From Terripilifer sp031921685 (lineage in GTDB: Bacteria; Pseudomonadota; Alphaproteobacteria; Rhizobiales; Beijerinckiaceae), in the NCBI RefSeq assembly GCF_031921685.1, contig NZ_JAPDHU010000003.1:806001-870000 (forward strand): DNA of 64,000 nucleotides, read 5' to 3'. The notes under the pieces were generated by a model that did not search any database, was not told the origin of the DNA, and saw only the letters and a program-made list of their open reading frames with translations. The translations under genes and the position numbers were made by a program. Of the stretch, positions 52,439 to 61,013 are shown piece after piece. How positions within the stretch are numbered: position 1 is the first letter of the stretch; every line of letters begins with the position of its first letter.

Positions 52439-52912
52439 CTAACCTTCCTTGCTCCCTTCCTCGGCGACATCCTGCTCGACCGAGGCACTTAGGCGCTGGA
52501 AGACACCGAGACCGACAATCATCGTCACGCCCACCAGCAAAAGCAGCGTCGGATACAGCATCAGGCGCGCATCCTCTTTTCCGGTTTCGAACACCAGAAC
52601 CAAGGCTTCCAGGAATACGGCGATCGTGATGGTCGAAATAAACTTGGTCAGGCTTCTCCTCGTCTCGCCCGCCTTGCGCATTTCGCGGGCGCGAATAGCC
52701 TCTTCCTCGATCAGATATTTGCCGACATCGAAGACCGCGATCGCGATGATCGTGTAGCCGACGGCTTGCAGGAGTTCGGCGCCCACCTGAGCCGTTTGCT
52801 TCAAAAACACATCGCCGACGCGATAAACCGAGAAGATGATGAGGCCGGTCGCGAGCGCCATGAGGAATACGCCGGCAACGCCGAAAGCTATACGTGTCAG
52901 CTTTTCAAACAT
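52439..52912 (-). CDS. Four-TM membrane protein, unknown
   Basis: 157 residues with four hydrophobic segments (IAFGVAGVFLMALATGLIIF; LLQAVGYTIIAIAVFDVGKY; FISTITIAVFLEALVLVF; LYPTLLLLVGVTMIVGLGVF) and a charged loop between two and three (EEEAIRAREMRKAGETRRSL). The organisation slightly recalls PsiE-like proteins. The ATG at 52912 is chosen for GGAGCGTGGC upstream. Confidence 0.75.
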   Translation of the reverse strand: MFEKLTRIAFGVAGVFLMALATGLIIFSVYRVGDVFLKQTAQVGAELLQAVGYTIIAIAVFDVGKYLIEEEAIRAREMRKAGETRRSLTKFISTITIAVFLEALVLVFETGKEDARLMLYPTLLLLVGVTMIVGLGVFQRLSASVEQDVAEEGSKEG

Positions 52913-53100
52913 GCCACGCTCCGTTTCATCCGGCGAGACAAGCCCCATGATACCGGGATCGTCTGCGCCAACACCACTGCTATCAACGCATTTGGACATC
53001 ATGTGGTGCCAAACAGCTCTGTGGCGCCCCCTGGTCGAAATGGAACTTTCAGCCGCTCTCCCGAATTGCCTCTACACTACAATCTGCCAAAGAGGCTGAT

Positions 53101-53286
53101 ATGATTGAATTTCTCATCGCCGCCTTGATCATCATCCTTGTGGCCTATGTGGTGATCCTGCTCATCGGCCTGATCCCCGGACTGCCCGGACAAGTGCATC
53201 AGATCGCGCGTATCATCGTCGGCGTCATCGCGCTGCTGGCCATTCTTCAACGCGCATTGCCATTGATCGGTGGAGCGGGCTTATAA
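53101..53286 (+). CDS. Small two-TM membrane protein (Thivi_2564-like)
   Basis: 61 residues with two membrane segments (FLIAALIIILVAYVVILLIG and IIVGVIALLAILQRALPLIG) joined by PGLPGQVHQIAR. The pattern fits the small Thivi_2564-type membrane family. AAGAGGCTGAT precedes the ATG. Function unknown. Confidence 0.75.
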   Translation: MIEFLIAALIIILVAYVVILLIGLIPGLPGQVHQIARIIVGVIALLAILQRALPLIGGAGL

Positions 53287-53303
53287 AGCGTTCCCTGGCT
53301 TGA

Positions 53304-53331
53304 GGGTTTGACGATCCAACTCGTCAAACCC
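53304..53331 (+). terminator. Hairpin after the small membrane protein gene
   Basis: GGGTTTGACGA and TCGTCAAACCC form an exact 11-bp stem with a 6-base loop 18 bp after the stop. No T-tract follows, so terminator strength is uncertain. Confidence 0.45.
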
Positions 53332-53420
53332 TATGACTTCGGCAAGCCGCTGGACGCGATCACCGCGTTGAACCGGAAGATCGCACGACCAAGCCCTTCT
53401 TGCTGCAAGGACGCTTCGCC

Positions 53421-53726
53421 ATGACACGGAACGGAAGAATAGGCATCGCACTTGCCGGGTTGCTCATGGCCGGGCAGCTCATGGGAATGACGCAGAACGC
53501 TTCGGCCGCCACGCGCGGCCAGCCCGGCCTCTGTCGGCCGGATGCAGCTCAAGCCCTCATCGGCAAACATCGCGTCAGTGACAGGCGGGCGAAGCGGCTG
53601 ACCGGCGCATCCCTTGTGCGCCAGATCAGGCCCGGCGCCCCCGTGACGATGGATTTCCGGCGCGAGCGCGTGACGATCGAAACCAGCCCCCGTACAGGGC
53701 GGATCGTCCGGGCTTCTTGCGGCTGA
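53421..53726 (+). CDS. Peptidase inhibitor I78 family protein
   Basis: 101 residues. A signal peptide (GIALAGLLMAGQLMGMTQNA, SAA cleavage) precedes the I78 pattern: CRPDAAQALIGKHRV, LVRQIRPGAPVTMDFRRERV and the end GRIVRASCG, with two Cys for a disulfide. I78 proteins are small periplasmic serine-peptidase inhibitors related to potato inhibitor I. No protease neighbour is seen. Confidence 0.82.
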   Translation: MTRNGRIGIALAGLLMAGQLMGMTQNASAATRGQPGLCRPDAAQALIGKHRVSDRRAKRLTGASLVRQIRPGAPVTMDFRRERVTIETSPRTGRIVRASCG

Positions 53727-53765
53727 GCCGTCTTCGGGAAGGCAGAATTCTGGCTTGGGAAACTT

Positions 53766-53840
53766 TGGCGCTCCCTAGGGGAATCGAACCCCTGTTTCAG
53801 CCTTGAGAGGGCCGCGTCCTAACCGCTAGACGAAGGGAGC
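53766..53840 (-). tRNA. tRNA-Glu(CTC), CCA encoded
   Basis: On the minus strand GCTCCCT pairs with AGGGAGC as acceptor stem, followed by discriminator G and a genomic CCA. The anticodon loop is CTCTCAA, giving CTC (Glu, codon GAG). The T arm has GGGGTTCGATTCCCC. 75 bases including CCA. Confidence 0.95.
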
Positions 53841-53923
53841 GGGGGTGCGGCGAAACCGCAACCAAGACGGGCTCTATAGAGCATATTCGGCCGCGGGCAA
53901 ACAGTTTTGGCAAAGAAACGTGG

Positions 53924-55201
53924 TCAGCCGGCTCGACCGGCCGCCTGAAGGGCGCGGATGCGATCGGCGACGCTGGGGGGCAACTCCTCCCCCGCCTCCA
54001 AGGGCGCGGACATTTCGACCTTACCCTTCTTGGCTTCGGCCTGCATCTGCGCTTCCAGCTTACTGGCGATCCGCGTCACCTCGGCGCCGATATCGACGAT
54101 CGCCTGGCGCAACAAGGCATCGCCTTCGGTAGCCGCCGTCACGCTGGCAGGAAGATTGGTGGAGAGAAGATTGGCGGAAACATGGGCCGCGCTGCCGGCA
54201 TCCGCCGGCGGCCGTCCCGCCTGGCGCAGTGCCGTCAGCTCCAGCCGCATGGCTTGATTGTCCTTGCGCAGAATATCGATGGCGCCCTGCAGAGCATCAC
54301 GTTCGGCGCGCATCGCAGCCAGGCGTTCGGACGCGAGACGTTCGGCTTCCTTGGCGCTGCGGCCATGAGCGTCGACGGTCTGGCGCAGCGCGCTTTCCCG
54401 TGCGCTCAAGGCTTCCATGGCCCCTTCCTGTTCGGTGACCTGGGCCGCCAGACGCGAACGGGCGCGCTGGTTGGCGCGCTCCTGCGTCTCCATCGCCTCG
54501 ACGCGCGCCTGGGCTTCATCCAAGGCCGATTGCAGGATGTTGCGTTTGGCATGGGCGGCCGAGGCATCGAACCGGGCGGCTTCGCGCTCGCGCGTCAACA
54601 GATCGGCTGCGGCGATCTTGTCGGTCAGTTGCAACTGGCTCGCCGAGAGGCGGCGCTGCACGTCCTCCAGCTCCATCTCGAGACTGGAAACATGCGTATC
54701 GAGAGCGCCGAGGCTGGTGCGCTGTTCATTGGCGATCTGTTCGAGCGTCGCATGCCGGCCCTCGAGATCAGCAAGCGCCGCGCCACGGCGATCGGCAAGC
54801 CCCGTCACGTCGAACACTTCGGTGCGCAAGGCGCCGAGTTCGCCTTCGGCCTCGCGCAGAAGCCGCTCAGTCGTCGCCAGCTCGGCGCGTAAAGTTTCAA
54901 TATCCTTGCGCGAGGCGGCGAGCTTGCCGTCGAGATCCACAAGCGCCGTCGCCTGCCGGCCCATTTCCACCTGCTGTACGGCGGAGGTTTCAGCCAGATG
55001 CTCGTTCTTTTGCTCGATGCGGCGGGTGGCGGCGGCGAATTCGGCGCGCAATTGATCGCGCTCGGCAACAATCTCGGTCATCGACAACGGCATCTGCATT
55101 TCGAGGCGCCGCGTCGACAGCCGCACGGCCCGCCGCCAGAAGGCCGGCAGGAACAACAGCGTCAGAAGCCCCGCGAACAGGAAGCCCAGCGCGAATATCA
55201 T
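53924..55201 (-). CDS. Membrane-anchored long coiled-coil protein
   Basis: 425 residues. One N-terminal membrane segment (IFALGFLFAGLLTLLFLPAF) is followed by WRRAVRLSTRRLE and then about 300 residues of heptad-like Glu/Arg/Ala/Leu-rich coiled coil, ending in a short Pro-rich tail. I know similar coiled-coil proteins in Hyphomicrobiales but no function. The ATG at 55201 is chosen; a GTG at 55255 opens the frame but leaves an extension without coding character. Probably an envelope or division scaffold; inference only. Confidence 0.75.
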   Translation of the reverse strand: MIFALGFLFAGLLTLLFLPAFWRRAVRLSTRRLEMQMPLSMTEIVAERDQLRAEFAAATRRIEQKNEHLAETSAVQQVEMGRQATALVDLDGKLAASRKDIETLRAELATTERLLREAEGELGALRTEVFDVTGLADRRGAALADLEGRHATLEQIANEQRTSLGALDTHVSSLEMELEDVQRRLSASQLQLTDKIAAADLLTREREAARFDASAAHAKRNILQSALDEAQARVEAMETQERANQRARSRLAAQVTEQEGAMEALSARESALRQTVDAHGRSAKEAERLASERLAAMRAERDALQGAIDILRKDNQAMRLELTALRQAGRPPADAGSAAHVSANLLSTNLPASVTAATEGDALLRQAIVDIGAEVTRIASKLEAQMQAEAKKGKVEMSAPLEAGEELPPSVADRIRALQAAGRAG

Positions 55202-55356
55202 GATCTGTTCGATCAAGGGGTCACATGCCCATCGTTTAGGCCCGGACAATGCCACGTATGACCGGACAAATCAAAGATTTACCGGTAAACACCATCCCCC
55301 GGGCCGCCCTTCAACTGGGAGGACCGCGCCGCCATTTCAAGCCGTTTTCCCTGTTC

Positions 55357-55938
55357 TCAGAACGGGTTCCACGTCGATTGGTCGGTGAACTTCAGATAGC
55401 CGAGGTTGACGCCGAGCCGCGCGCCGACACCGGTGCGGATCGGCGCCACGACCACCCCGTCGGCGACCAGGGCCGTCATGCCGAAGCCGCCGATGAAATA
55501 GGCCGAACCGTCGATGCCGCCGTAACGGCGGTAGATCGCCTGGGTGCTCGGCAGGTTGTAGACCAGCATCATGGTGCGCGCGCCCTCGGCGCCCGCGTCG
55601 AAGCCGACCGACGGCCCCTGCCAATAAATTTTCTGATCGCCGGCATTGCGGGTGTACATGGTGCCTTCGCCGTAGCGGGCGCCGGCGACGAAAGCGCCGC
55701 TCGCCTCCTGGCCCAGCACATAGGCATTGGGCTGACCCCAGCGGCGGGTCGCTTCCTCGACCACCGAGGCCAGGCCCCGAGAAATCGTGCCGAAAAAGCG
55801 ATGCCCGCTATCGAGCAGCTCATGCGGCTGGAATTGCTGCGGACGCTCCTGCGCCAGCGCGCCAAGCGGGCTCAGCCCGACAGCCGACCCGGCGGCCAGA
55901 GCGGTCATGAAATCCCTGCGCGAAATCGTGTTGCGCAT
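55357..55938 (-). CDS. EipA-family (DUF1134) envelope protein with Tat-like signal
   Basis: 193 residues. A twin-arginine signal (SRRDFMTALAAGSAVG) precedes a DUF1134 domain: HRFFGTISRGLASVVEEATR, LVYNLPSTQAIYRRYGGIDG, GGFGMTALVADGVVVAPIRTG and the terminal LGYLKFTDQSTWNPF. EipA of Brucella is a small periplasmic beta-barrel needed for envelope integrity and beta-lactam tolerance. The Tat motif is unusual in my memory of the family and would mean export in folded form. Confidence 0.88.
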   Translation of the reverse strand: MRNTISRRDFMTALAAGSAVGLSPLGALAQERPQQFQPHELLDSGHRFFGTISRGLASVVEEATRRWGQPNAYVLGQEASGAFVAGARYGEGTMYTRNAGDQKIYWQGPSVGFDAGAEGARTMMLVYNLPSTQAIYRRYGGIDGSAYFIGGFGMTALVADGVVVAPIRTGVGARLGVNLGYLKFTDQSTWNPF

Positions 55939-56292
55939 TGTCGTCCCTCATCCTTGCCGGACATTCGGCCCGCATCTTTCAGGGCTGATTCCGGTGAAAC
56001 TGCGGTCGAATTATGCTGCGCCCAAGGCCAGGCGCGCTGGCCCGTGGCCTCCCGCAGACTGCCCCACCATAGTTAATGAAACCTTGCCATTTTAGCGGGC
56101 AACTGCCGCTAAATCATCGGTCTGAACTATTTCTCGTACCTCGCCCTGCGGCTCCAAAGACCGTTTCCGATCCCGAAACGATGCGCTATAGCAGCCCGCG
56201 ACCTCGGCGAACCGCCCGCACCGGCAAGCCGCAACCGCCACGCACCAACCATCAGGCTGGGCGATATCGGCACCTAGGAGGATAACGTTCCC

Positions 56293-57309
56293 ATGCGGTA
56301 TATTGACTGTTTCAACCATTTCTTCCCGCAGAACCTGTGGGACAAGATGCTGTCCACGCCCGGTGCCGCCGCCGACATCGGCTCCCGCATGCGCGGCATT
56401 CCCGCCATCTACGATCTCGACCGGCGCAAGCAGGTCTGCGATCAGTTCCGCGCCAAGCAGGACTATACCCAGGTCATCTCGCTCGGCATGCCGCCGCTGG
56501 AAGCGCTCGGCACGCCCGAACAGGTCGAGGAATTCGCCAAGCTCGGCAATGATGGCATGGCCGATCTTTGCGCCAAGGAGAAGGATTACTTCTGCGGCTG
56601 GCTCGCCTCGCTGCCGATGAACTCGCCCAACGCCGCCAAGGAATTGGAACGCGCCTTCAAGAACGGCGCCTGCGGCGTGCAGATCCATTCCAACATCAAC
56701 GGCAAGCCGCTCGACGAGGAAGAATTCCGTCCGGTCTTCGAAGTCGCCGAGAAGCATAACAAGATGGTCTTCATCCATCCTTCGCGCGGCGCCTACGACC
56801 TCGCCGACTACAAGAGTGAGAAGAAGTCGAAGTACGAAATCTGGTGGACCTTCGGCTGGCCCTACGAAACCTCCGTCGCCATGGCGCGTCTGGTGTTCGG
56901 CGGCGTGATGGACGAATTCCCCAAGCTGAAAGTGCTGGCGCATCATCTGGGCGCCATGGTGCCCTATTTCGAAGGCCGCGTCGGCCCGGGCTGGGATCAG
57001 CTTGGCAACCGCACCACCGACGAAGACTACAAGACTCTGTTGAAGAACATGAAGCGTCGCCCGCTCGACTACTTCAAGGACTTCTACGCCGACACCGCCG
57101 TGTTCGGCTCGAAGGCGGCGACCGATTGCGGTCTCGCCTTCTATGGTCCCGATCGTGCCATGTTCGCGTCCGACTGCCCGTTCGATCCGGAGAAAGGCCC
57201 CGGCTATATCCGCGAGACGATCGCCATCATGGAAGAGCTCAACATGAGCCAGGCCGATAAAGAGAAGATCTGCTACAAGAACGCGCAGACCCATCTCGGC
57301 ATCAAGTAA
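56293..57309 (+). CDS. Amidohydrolase-2 (ACMSD-like) with altered metal motif
   Basis: 338 residues of the ACMSD/2,3-dihydroxybenzoate decarboxylase family: IHPSRGAY with the barrel His, LKVLAHHLGAMVPYFEGRV and the late FASDCPFDPE with the catalytic Asp. The N-terminal motif is IDCFNHFFP where family members normally have DxHxH, so the first His is replaced by Phe. Metal binding may be different or lost. The ATG follows CCTAGGAGGATAACGTTCCC. It is followed by a terminator and then a TctC gene. Confidence 0.88.
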   Translation: MRYIDCFNHFFPQNLWDKMLSTPGAAADIGSRMRGIPAIYDLDRRKQVCDQFRAKQDYTQVISLGMPPLEALGTPEQVEEFAKLGNDGMADLCAKEKDYFCGWLASLPMNSPNAAKELERAFKNGACGVQIHSNINGKPLDEEEFRPVFEVAEKHNKMVFIHPSRGAYDLADYKSEKKSKYEIWWTFGWPYETSVAMARLVFGGVMDEFPKLKVLAHHLGAMVPYFEGRVGPGWDQLGNRTTDEDYKTLLKNMKRRPLDYFKDFYADTAVFGSKAATDCGLAFYGPDRAMFASDCPFDPEKGPGYIRETIAIMEELNMSQADKEKICYKNAQTHLGIK

Positions 57310-57346
57310 ACCGATCCATTCACTCTGCATTGCAGAGCGCATGACG

Positions 57347-57379
57347 ACGCCCGGCCAAAAGCCGGGCGTTTGCTTTTTT
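57347..57379 (+). terminator. Intrinsic terminator after the amidohydrolase
   Basis: ACGCCCGGC and GCCGGGCGT form a 9-bp GC stem with a CAAAA-type loop, followed by TTTGCTTTTTT. Confidence 0.9.
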
Positions 57380-57447
57380 GCGTATTGCACCGTCTGATTT
57401 TCGCGTGCAGGTTCGTCGATGGAGAGGGCACATCGGGGAGGGAACAC

Positions 57448-58416
57448 ATGCGTAAGCGCCAACGCGCTTCGACGATCGCCGTCATGGCTTTGCTGGCATC
57501 GATGACTGCGATCACATCGGCCTCGGCACAGCAGTTGAAATTCATCGTCGGCACGGCCGCTGGTGGCGCCATCGATGCTTACGTACGCGTCATCGCCGAG
57601 CATATGAGCAAGACGTTGGGCAAGACCTATATCGTCGAAAGCCGGCCCGGCAATTCGTCAAATCTCGCCGCGCAATATGTCGTCAGTGCTCCAGCCGACG
57701 GCACGACGATCATGATCGGCACCCAGGCCTTGATGGAAATCAATCCGCATGTGTTCAATCATCCACGCTGGTCGCAGTCGGACTATCTGCCCCTCATCAA
57801 AGGCGTCGAAGCGCCGCTGGTCCTCGTCGCCCATCCGAGCGTGCCGGCCAAAACCTTCAAGGAATTTCTCGATTGGGCGAAAAGCAGAAGCGGCTTTCTG
57901 AGCTATGCCTCCTACAGCCCCGGCACCCCCTCGCATTTTCTGGGCGCACTGCTGAACGAGCGCTTCGATCTCAATCTCAACCATGTGCCCTATCGCGGCT
58001 CGGCGCCGCAAACCGTCGACCTGCTCGCCGGCCACGCACTCTTCGGCTTCACCCAGACGCAATCGGCTGTGCCCAATGTCGAGACGGGCAAGATGCGCGC
58101 TTTGGCCGTCACCAGCGAGAAACGCTTCCCGCAATTGCCTGACACGCCGACCTTCGCCGAATTGGGTTATCCGGAATTCAACACCGGCATCTGGTTTGGG
58201 CTGCTGGTCCGCAAGGACACGCCGCCCAATCTCGTCGAGCCGTTGTTGAAGGCTGCCGTCGCCGCCCATGGCGATCCGGAGGTGCGAAAACTGCTGGAAG
58301 CCCAGGGATTCCTCATCTCCGGCGAGACCGGCGACAGTTTCGCCAAGGCGATCTCGGCTGGCAGCGAGCGCTGGGCCAAGCTGGTGCGCTCCACCGGATT
58401 CAAAGCTGGCGACTAA
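57448..58416 (+). CDS. TctC-family tripartite transporter solute-binding protein
   Basis: 322 residues. Signal peptide (STIAVMALLASMTAITSASA) then the TctC (Bug) fold: FIVGTAAGGAIDAYVRVIAE, VESRPGNSSNLAAQYVVSA, ADGTTIMIG and LNHVPYRGSAPQ. It would bind a carboxylate such as citrate or a dicarboxylate in the periplasm. The ATG has GGGGAGGGAACAC upstream. No TctA/TctB genes are present in the window, which is common for Bug proteins. Pairing with the adjacent amidohydrolase suggests a shared substrate. Confidence 0.92.
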   Translation: MRKRQRASTIAVMALLASMTAITSASAQQLKFIVGTAAGGAIDAYVRVIAEHMSKTLGKTYIVESRPGNSSNLAAQYVVSAPADGTTIMIGTQALMEINPHVFNHPRWSQSDYLPLIKGVEAPLVLVAHPSVPAKTFKEFLDWAKSRSGFLSYASYSPGTPSHFLGALLNERFDLNLNHVPYRGSAPQTVDLLAGHALFGFTQTQSAVPNVETGKMRALAVTSEKRFPQLPDTPTFAELGYPEFNTGIWFGLLVRKDTPPNLVEPLLKAAVAAHGDPEVRKLLEAQGFLISGETGDSFAKAISAGSERWAKLVRSTGFKAGD

Positions 58417-58435
58417 ATAGGTTCGATAGAAACAT

Positions 58436-58885
58436 CTAAGTCCCGTCCAGCACCTGCATGAACTGACCATCCGCGGTTTCGATCGCGGGGGCAAAATCGG
58501 TATTCAGCAGCGATCCGAAAATCATGAGGATGGCGATACGCCCGTTGTCGTAATAGCTGGCATCGCTGACCTCGATTTCCTCCGGATCCAGCGAATTCCA
58601 AATATTCTCCGGCTGCCCAACGAGATCGTCGGGCATCAAGCCGGAGCGCCGGTGCACGTCGATCATCGGTTCGGTGGCGCTGCTTTTGATCGCCGCCACG
58701 TCGGTAAGCAAACGGGACATGGCGGCGGCCTGCGCACTCGACGGCCCTTCCCGCTCGGCGCGGACGATGAGATCGAACTCTTTTTGGAATGCCTTGAGGA
58801 GAAGACTGCCGCGCCAATAGGCGCTGAAATATTCAAGCTTGCCGAAAGGCGGAAGCTCCAAAACAGGTCTTTGAAAAATGGCCAC
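58436..58885 (-). CDS. Hypothetical cytosolic protein
   Basis: 149 residues with no signal or membrane segment. It reads PPFGKLEYFSAYWRGSLLLK, an acidic middle (PENIWNSLDPEEIEVSDASY) and a C-terminal ILMIFGSLLNTDFAP. It is convergent to the TctC gene with a 19-bp gap. I do not recognise it. Confidence 0.65.
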   Translation of the reverse strand: MAIFQRPVLELPPFGKLEYFSAYWRGSLLLKAFQKEFDLIVRAEREGPSSAQAAAMSRLLTDVAAIKSSATEPMIDVHRRSGLMPDDLVGQPENIWNSLDPEEIEVSDASYYDNGRIAILMIFGSLLNTDFAPAIETADGQFMQVLDGT

Positions 58886-59198
58886 GGCCGATCTCCTTCA
58901 ATCCCGCTCCCGCCCATCCGCCGAGCGTGAACAACCGCTCTTAGCCTGCCACTTTGGCGGGTTTCAGACAGCGTTTTTGAGGCAAGGGCCGTCCCAGTTT
59001 AAAACGTGATGCGAAATCAGCCGATTGGCTGGGCCAGCCCTCTTTCACCCGGATCAGGTCACGACACAGGCGGCGGGGATAGTGTGGATTATCCCCAGCC
59101 GGGCGTTGACGCGCGGCCTGTGGAAACGGCAACGTCATCGGCCAAATGGCACTGGGCCTCGGCCCAGGCGCCCACACATTTCCAGTTCAGAGCAGGTC
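58886..59198. other. Intergenic region before gapR
   Basis: 313 bp between a leftward hypothetical gene and gapR. A short palindrome CAGCCGATTGGCTG is near 59018-59031. Nothing else firm is seen; it presumably contains the gapR promoter. Confidence 0.5.
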
Positions 59199-59447
59199 AT
59201 GGACGACACTTCCGGCGTCAACGGTTCGCATCTTCGTTCCTTCATCGAGCGCATCGAGCGCCTTGAAGAGGAGAAACGGACGATTTCCGACGACATCAAA
59301 GAGGTTTACGCCGAAGCCAAGGGCACCGGCTTCGACATCAAGATCATGCGCAAGATCGTCTCGTTGCGCCGGCAGGAAGTGAACAAGCGCAAGGAAGAGG
59401 CCGAAATCCTCGATCTCTACCTCAACGCGCTCGGCATGGTCGAATAA
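59199..59447 (+). CDS. gapR: GapR-family nucleoid-associated protein (DUF2312)
   Basis: 82 residues, the usual GapR length. It starts DDTSGVNGSHLRSFIERIER, followed by EEKRTISDDIKEVYAEAKGT and FDIKIMRKIVSLRRQEVNKR, covering the whole dimerisation and DNA-clamp coiled coil. In Caulobacter GapR tetramers encircle overtwisted DNA and help replication elongation. The ATG at 59199 has AGCAGGTC upstream. It is convergent to the ABC permease gene with a 10-bp gap. Confidence 0.95.
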   Translation: MDDTSGVNGSHLRSFIERIERLEEEKRTISDDIKEVYAEAKGTGFDIKIMRKIVSLRRQEVNKRKEEAEILDLYLNALGMVE

Positions 59448-59457
59448 TACGTCCCGC

Positions 59458-60240
59458 CTATCGGGCCCGGCGCGCGACATAGCCGAGCACCGCATTGCAG
59501 GCGCCGGCGATGATGAAGACGATGATCAGCAGCGCGTAGAGCGTTGGAATATCGAAGCGCTGATAGATCGTGTTGACCATATAGCCCAATCCCTGATTGG
59601 ACAGCTTCGTTTCCGCCAAAAGAACCGTGATCAACGCATTGCCGAGACCAAGCCGGATGCCGGTCAGCACCGGGATGCGCATGGCTGGCAAATAGATTTT
59701 CGTCGCCATCTGCCACGGCGTCGCCCGGAACGAACGGCCGACGCGGATGATCACCTTATCGATCTGGCGCATGCCCGCCGCCGTCGACAGCGCCACGGCG
59801 AAAAAGCTCGCCAGCGCGCCGAGCGCGATCTTTGAGGCGAGCCCGACGCCGAACCACATGATCATGATCGGAAACAGAATGATGCGTGGCGTCGGCGAGA
59901 AGTAATAGAGATAGGGCTCGAAGGCGGCGCCGAGAAAACGGTTCGCACCGAGCAGAATGCCGACGACGACGCCGGCGATCGTGCCGATGCACAGCGCCGC
60001 CGCCGCTTCCAGCAACGTCACCTGCAGATTGGCCCAGAACGCCGGATTGACCAGCAGCCTGAAAAGCGCCTGGGCGATCGACACCAGCGAGGGAATGATG
60101 TCGGCGAAGAACCAGCCCGAGCGCGACAGGAATTCCCATATGGCGACGAAGGCGAAAATCACCGCCAGGCGCACGTAGAGCACCTGACGCGTCTCGCGCC
60201 GTTCGCGCACTTTGCGCGTCACGGGAGCGGCCATCGTCAT
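59458..60240 (-). CDS. ABC transporter permease, SsuC/TauC type (second)
   Basis: 260 residues. Six membrane segments; the cytoplasmic EAA-like loop is TAAGMRQIDKVIIRVGRSFR with LPAMRIPVLTGIRLGLGNAL. The start at 60240 overlaps the upstream permease stop (ATGA). It forms a heterodimeric channel with the gene before it. No binding-protein gene adjoins. Confidence 0.9.
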   Translation of the reverse strand: MTMAAPVTRKVRERRETRQVLYVRLAVIFAFVAIWEFLSRSGWFFADIIPSLVSIAQALFRLLVNPAFWANLQVTLLEAAAALCIGTIAGVVVGILLGANRFLGAAFEPYLYYFSPTPRIILFPIMIMWFGVGLASKIALGALASFFAVALSTAAGMRQIDKVIIRVGRSFRATPWQMATKIYLPAMRIPVLTGIRLGLGNALITVLLAETKLSNQGLGYMVNTIYQRFDIPTLYALLIIVFIIAGACNAVLGYVARRAR

Positions 60241-61013
60241 CGCGCCGGTTGCAGCCATTTTTCGACCCATTCGAGAATGATGAAAAAGATCATGCTGATG
60301 CCGATGACGAAGCCGATGCTCGCATAGGTGCCAGGCATGTCGTAGCGCTCGGCCAGATCGTTGATGAGCTGGCCGAGACCGCCGAGATTGACCAGGAACT
60401 CCACGCCGATCACCGCAATGACGCAGAACGTCCAGCCCAGGCGAATGCCCGTGAAGATCGACGGGATCGCCGACGGGAAGAGGATTTTCCAGAACATCTG
60501 CGCTTCGCTGAGGTTCAGGCTCTTGCCGACGTTGACGAGCACGCTGCGCGTCTCCGACAGGCCCTCCACGGTCTTGAGCACGATCGGTGCCAGGCCATAA
60601 GCGAAGGCGATGACGATGACCGTCATTGAACCACGGCCGAACAACACCATGAACAGGGGATAGGCCAGAACGATCGGCGCCGCAGCCAGCGCCGCCACCC
60701 AATCTTCCAGCGCCCGGCGCAGGATGTTGAAGCGATAGAGCAGCACGCCAAGCGGCACGCCAACGGCGATACAGGCAAAGCCCGCGCTCAGCACTTCGAA
60801 GGCCGATGTGCCGGTGCGTTCGATGACGCCTTCTTCGGCAACGATGCGTTCGAAAGCGGCCAGCACTTCGCTCGGCAGCGGAATGATGTAACGGTTGAGG
60901 ACGCCGATCCGCAGTAGCACCTCGAAGATCACGCCCACGGCCACGATGGTCAGGGCGCCAACCGTCAGAGGAAACCACCGCGTCGCCGTCAGCGGCGCAC
61001 GACGCTCAGCCAC
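60237..61013 (-). CDS. ABC transporter permease, SsuC/TauC type (first)
   Basis: 258 residues. Six membrane segments; the loop VEGLSETRSVLVNVGKSLNL and FPSAIPSIFTGIRLGWTFCV match SsuC-like permeases. The start is taken as GTG at 61013, within GTGGCTGA where the ATPase gene stops, giving translational coupling; a GTG at 61028 is possible. Overlaps its partner permease by 4 bp. Confidence 0.9.
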   Translation of the reverse strand: MAERRAPLTATRWFPLTVGALTIVAVGVIFEVLLRIGVLNRYIIPLPSEVLAAFERIVAEEGVIERTGTSAFEVLSAGFACIAVGVPLGVLLYRFNILRRALEDWVAALAAAPIVLAYPLFMVLFGRGSMTVIVIAFAYGLAPIVLKTVEGLSETRSVLVNVGKSLNLSEAQMFWKILFPSAIPSIFTGIRLGWTFCVIAVIGVEFLVNLGGLGQLINDLAERYDMPGTYASIGFVIGISMIFFIILEWVEKWLQPAR

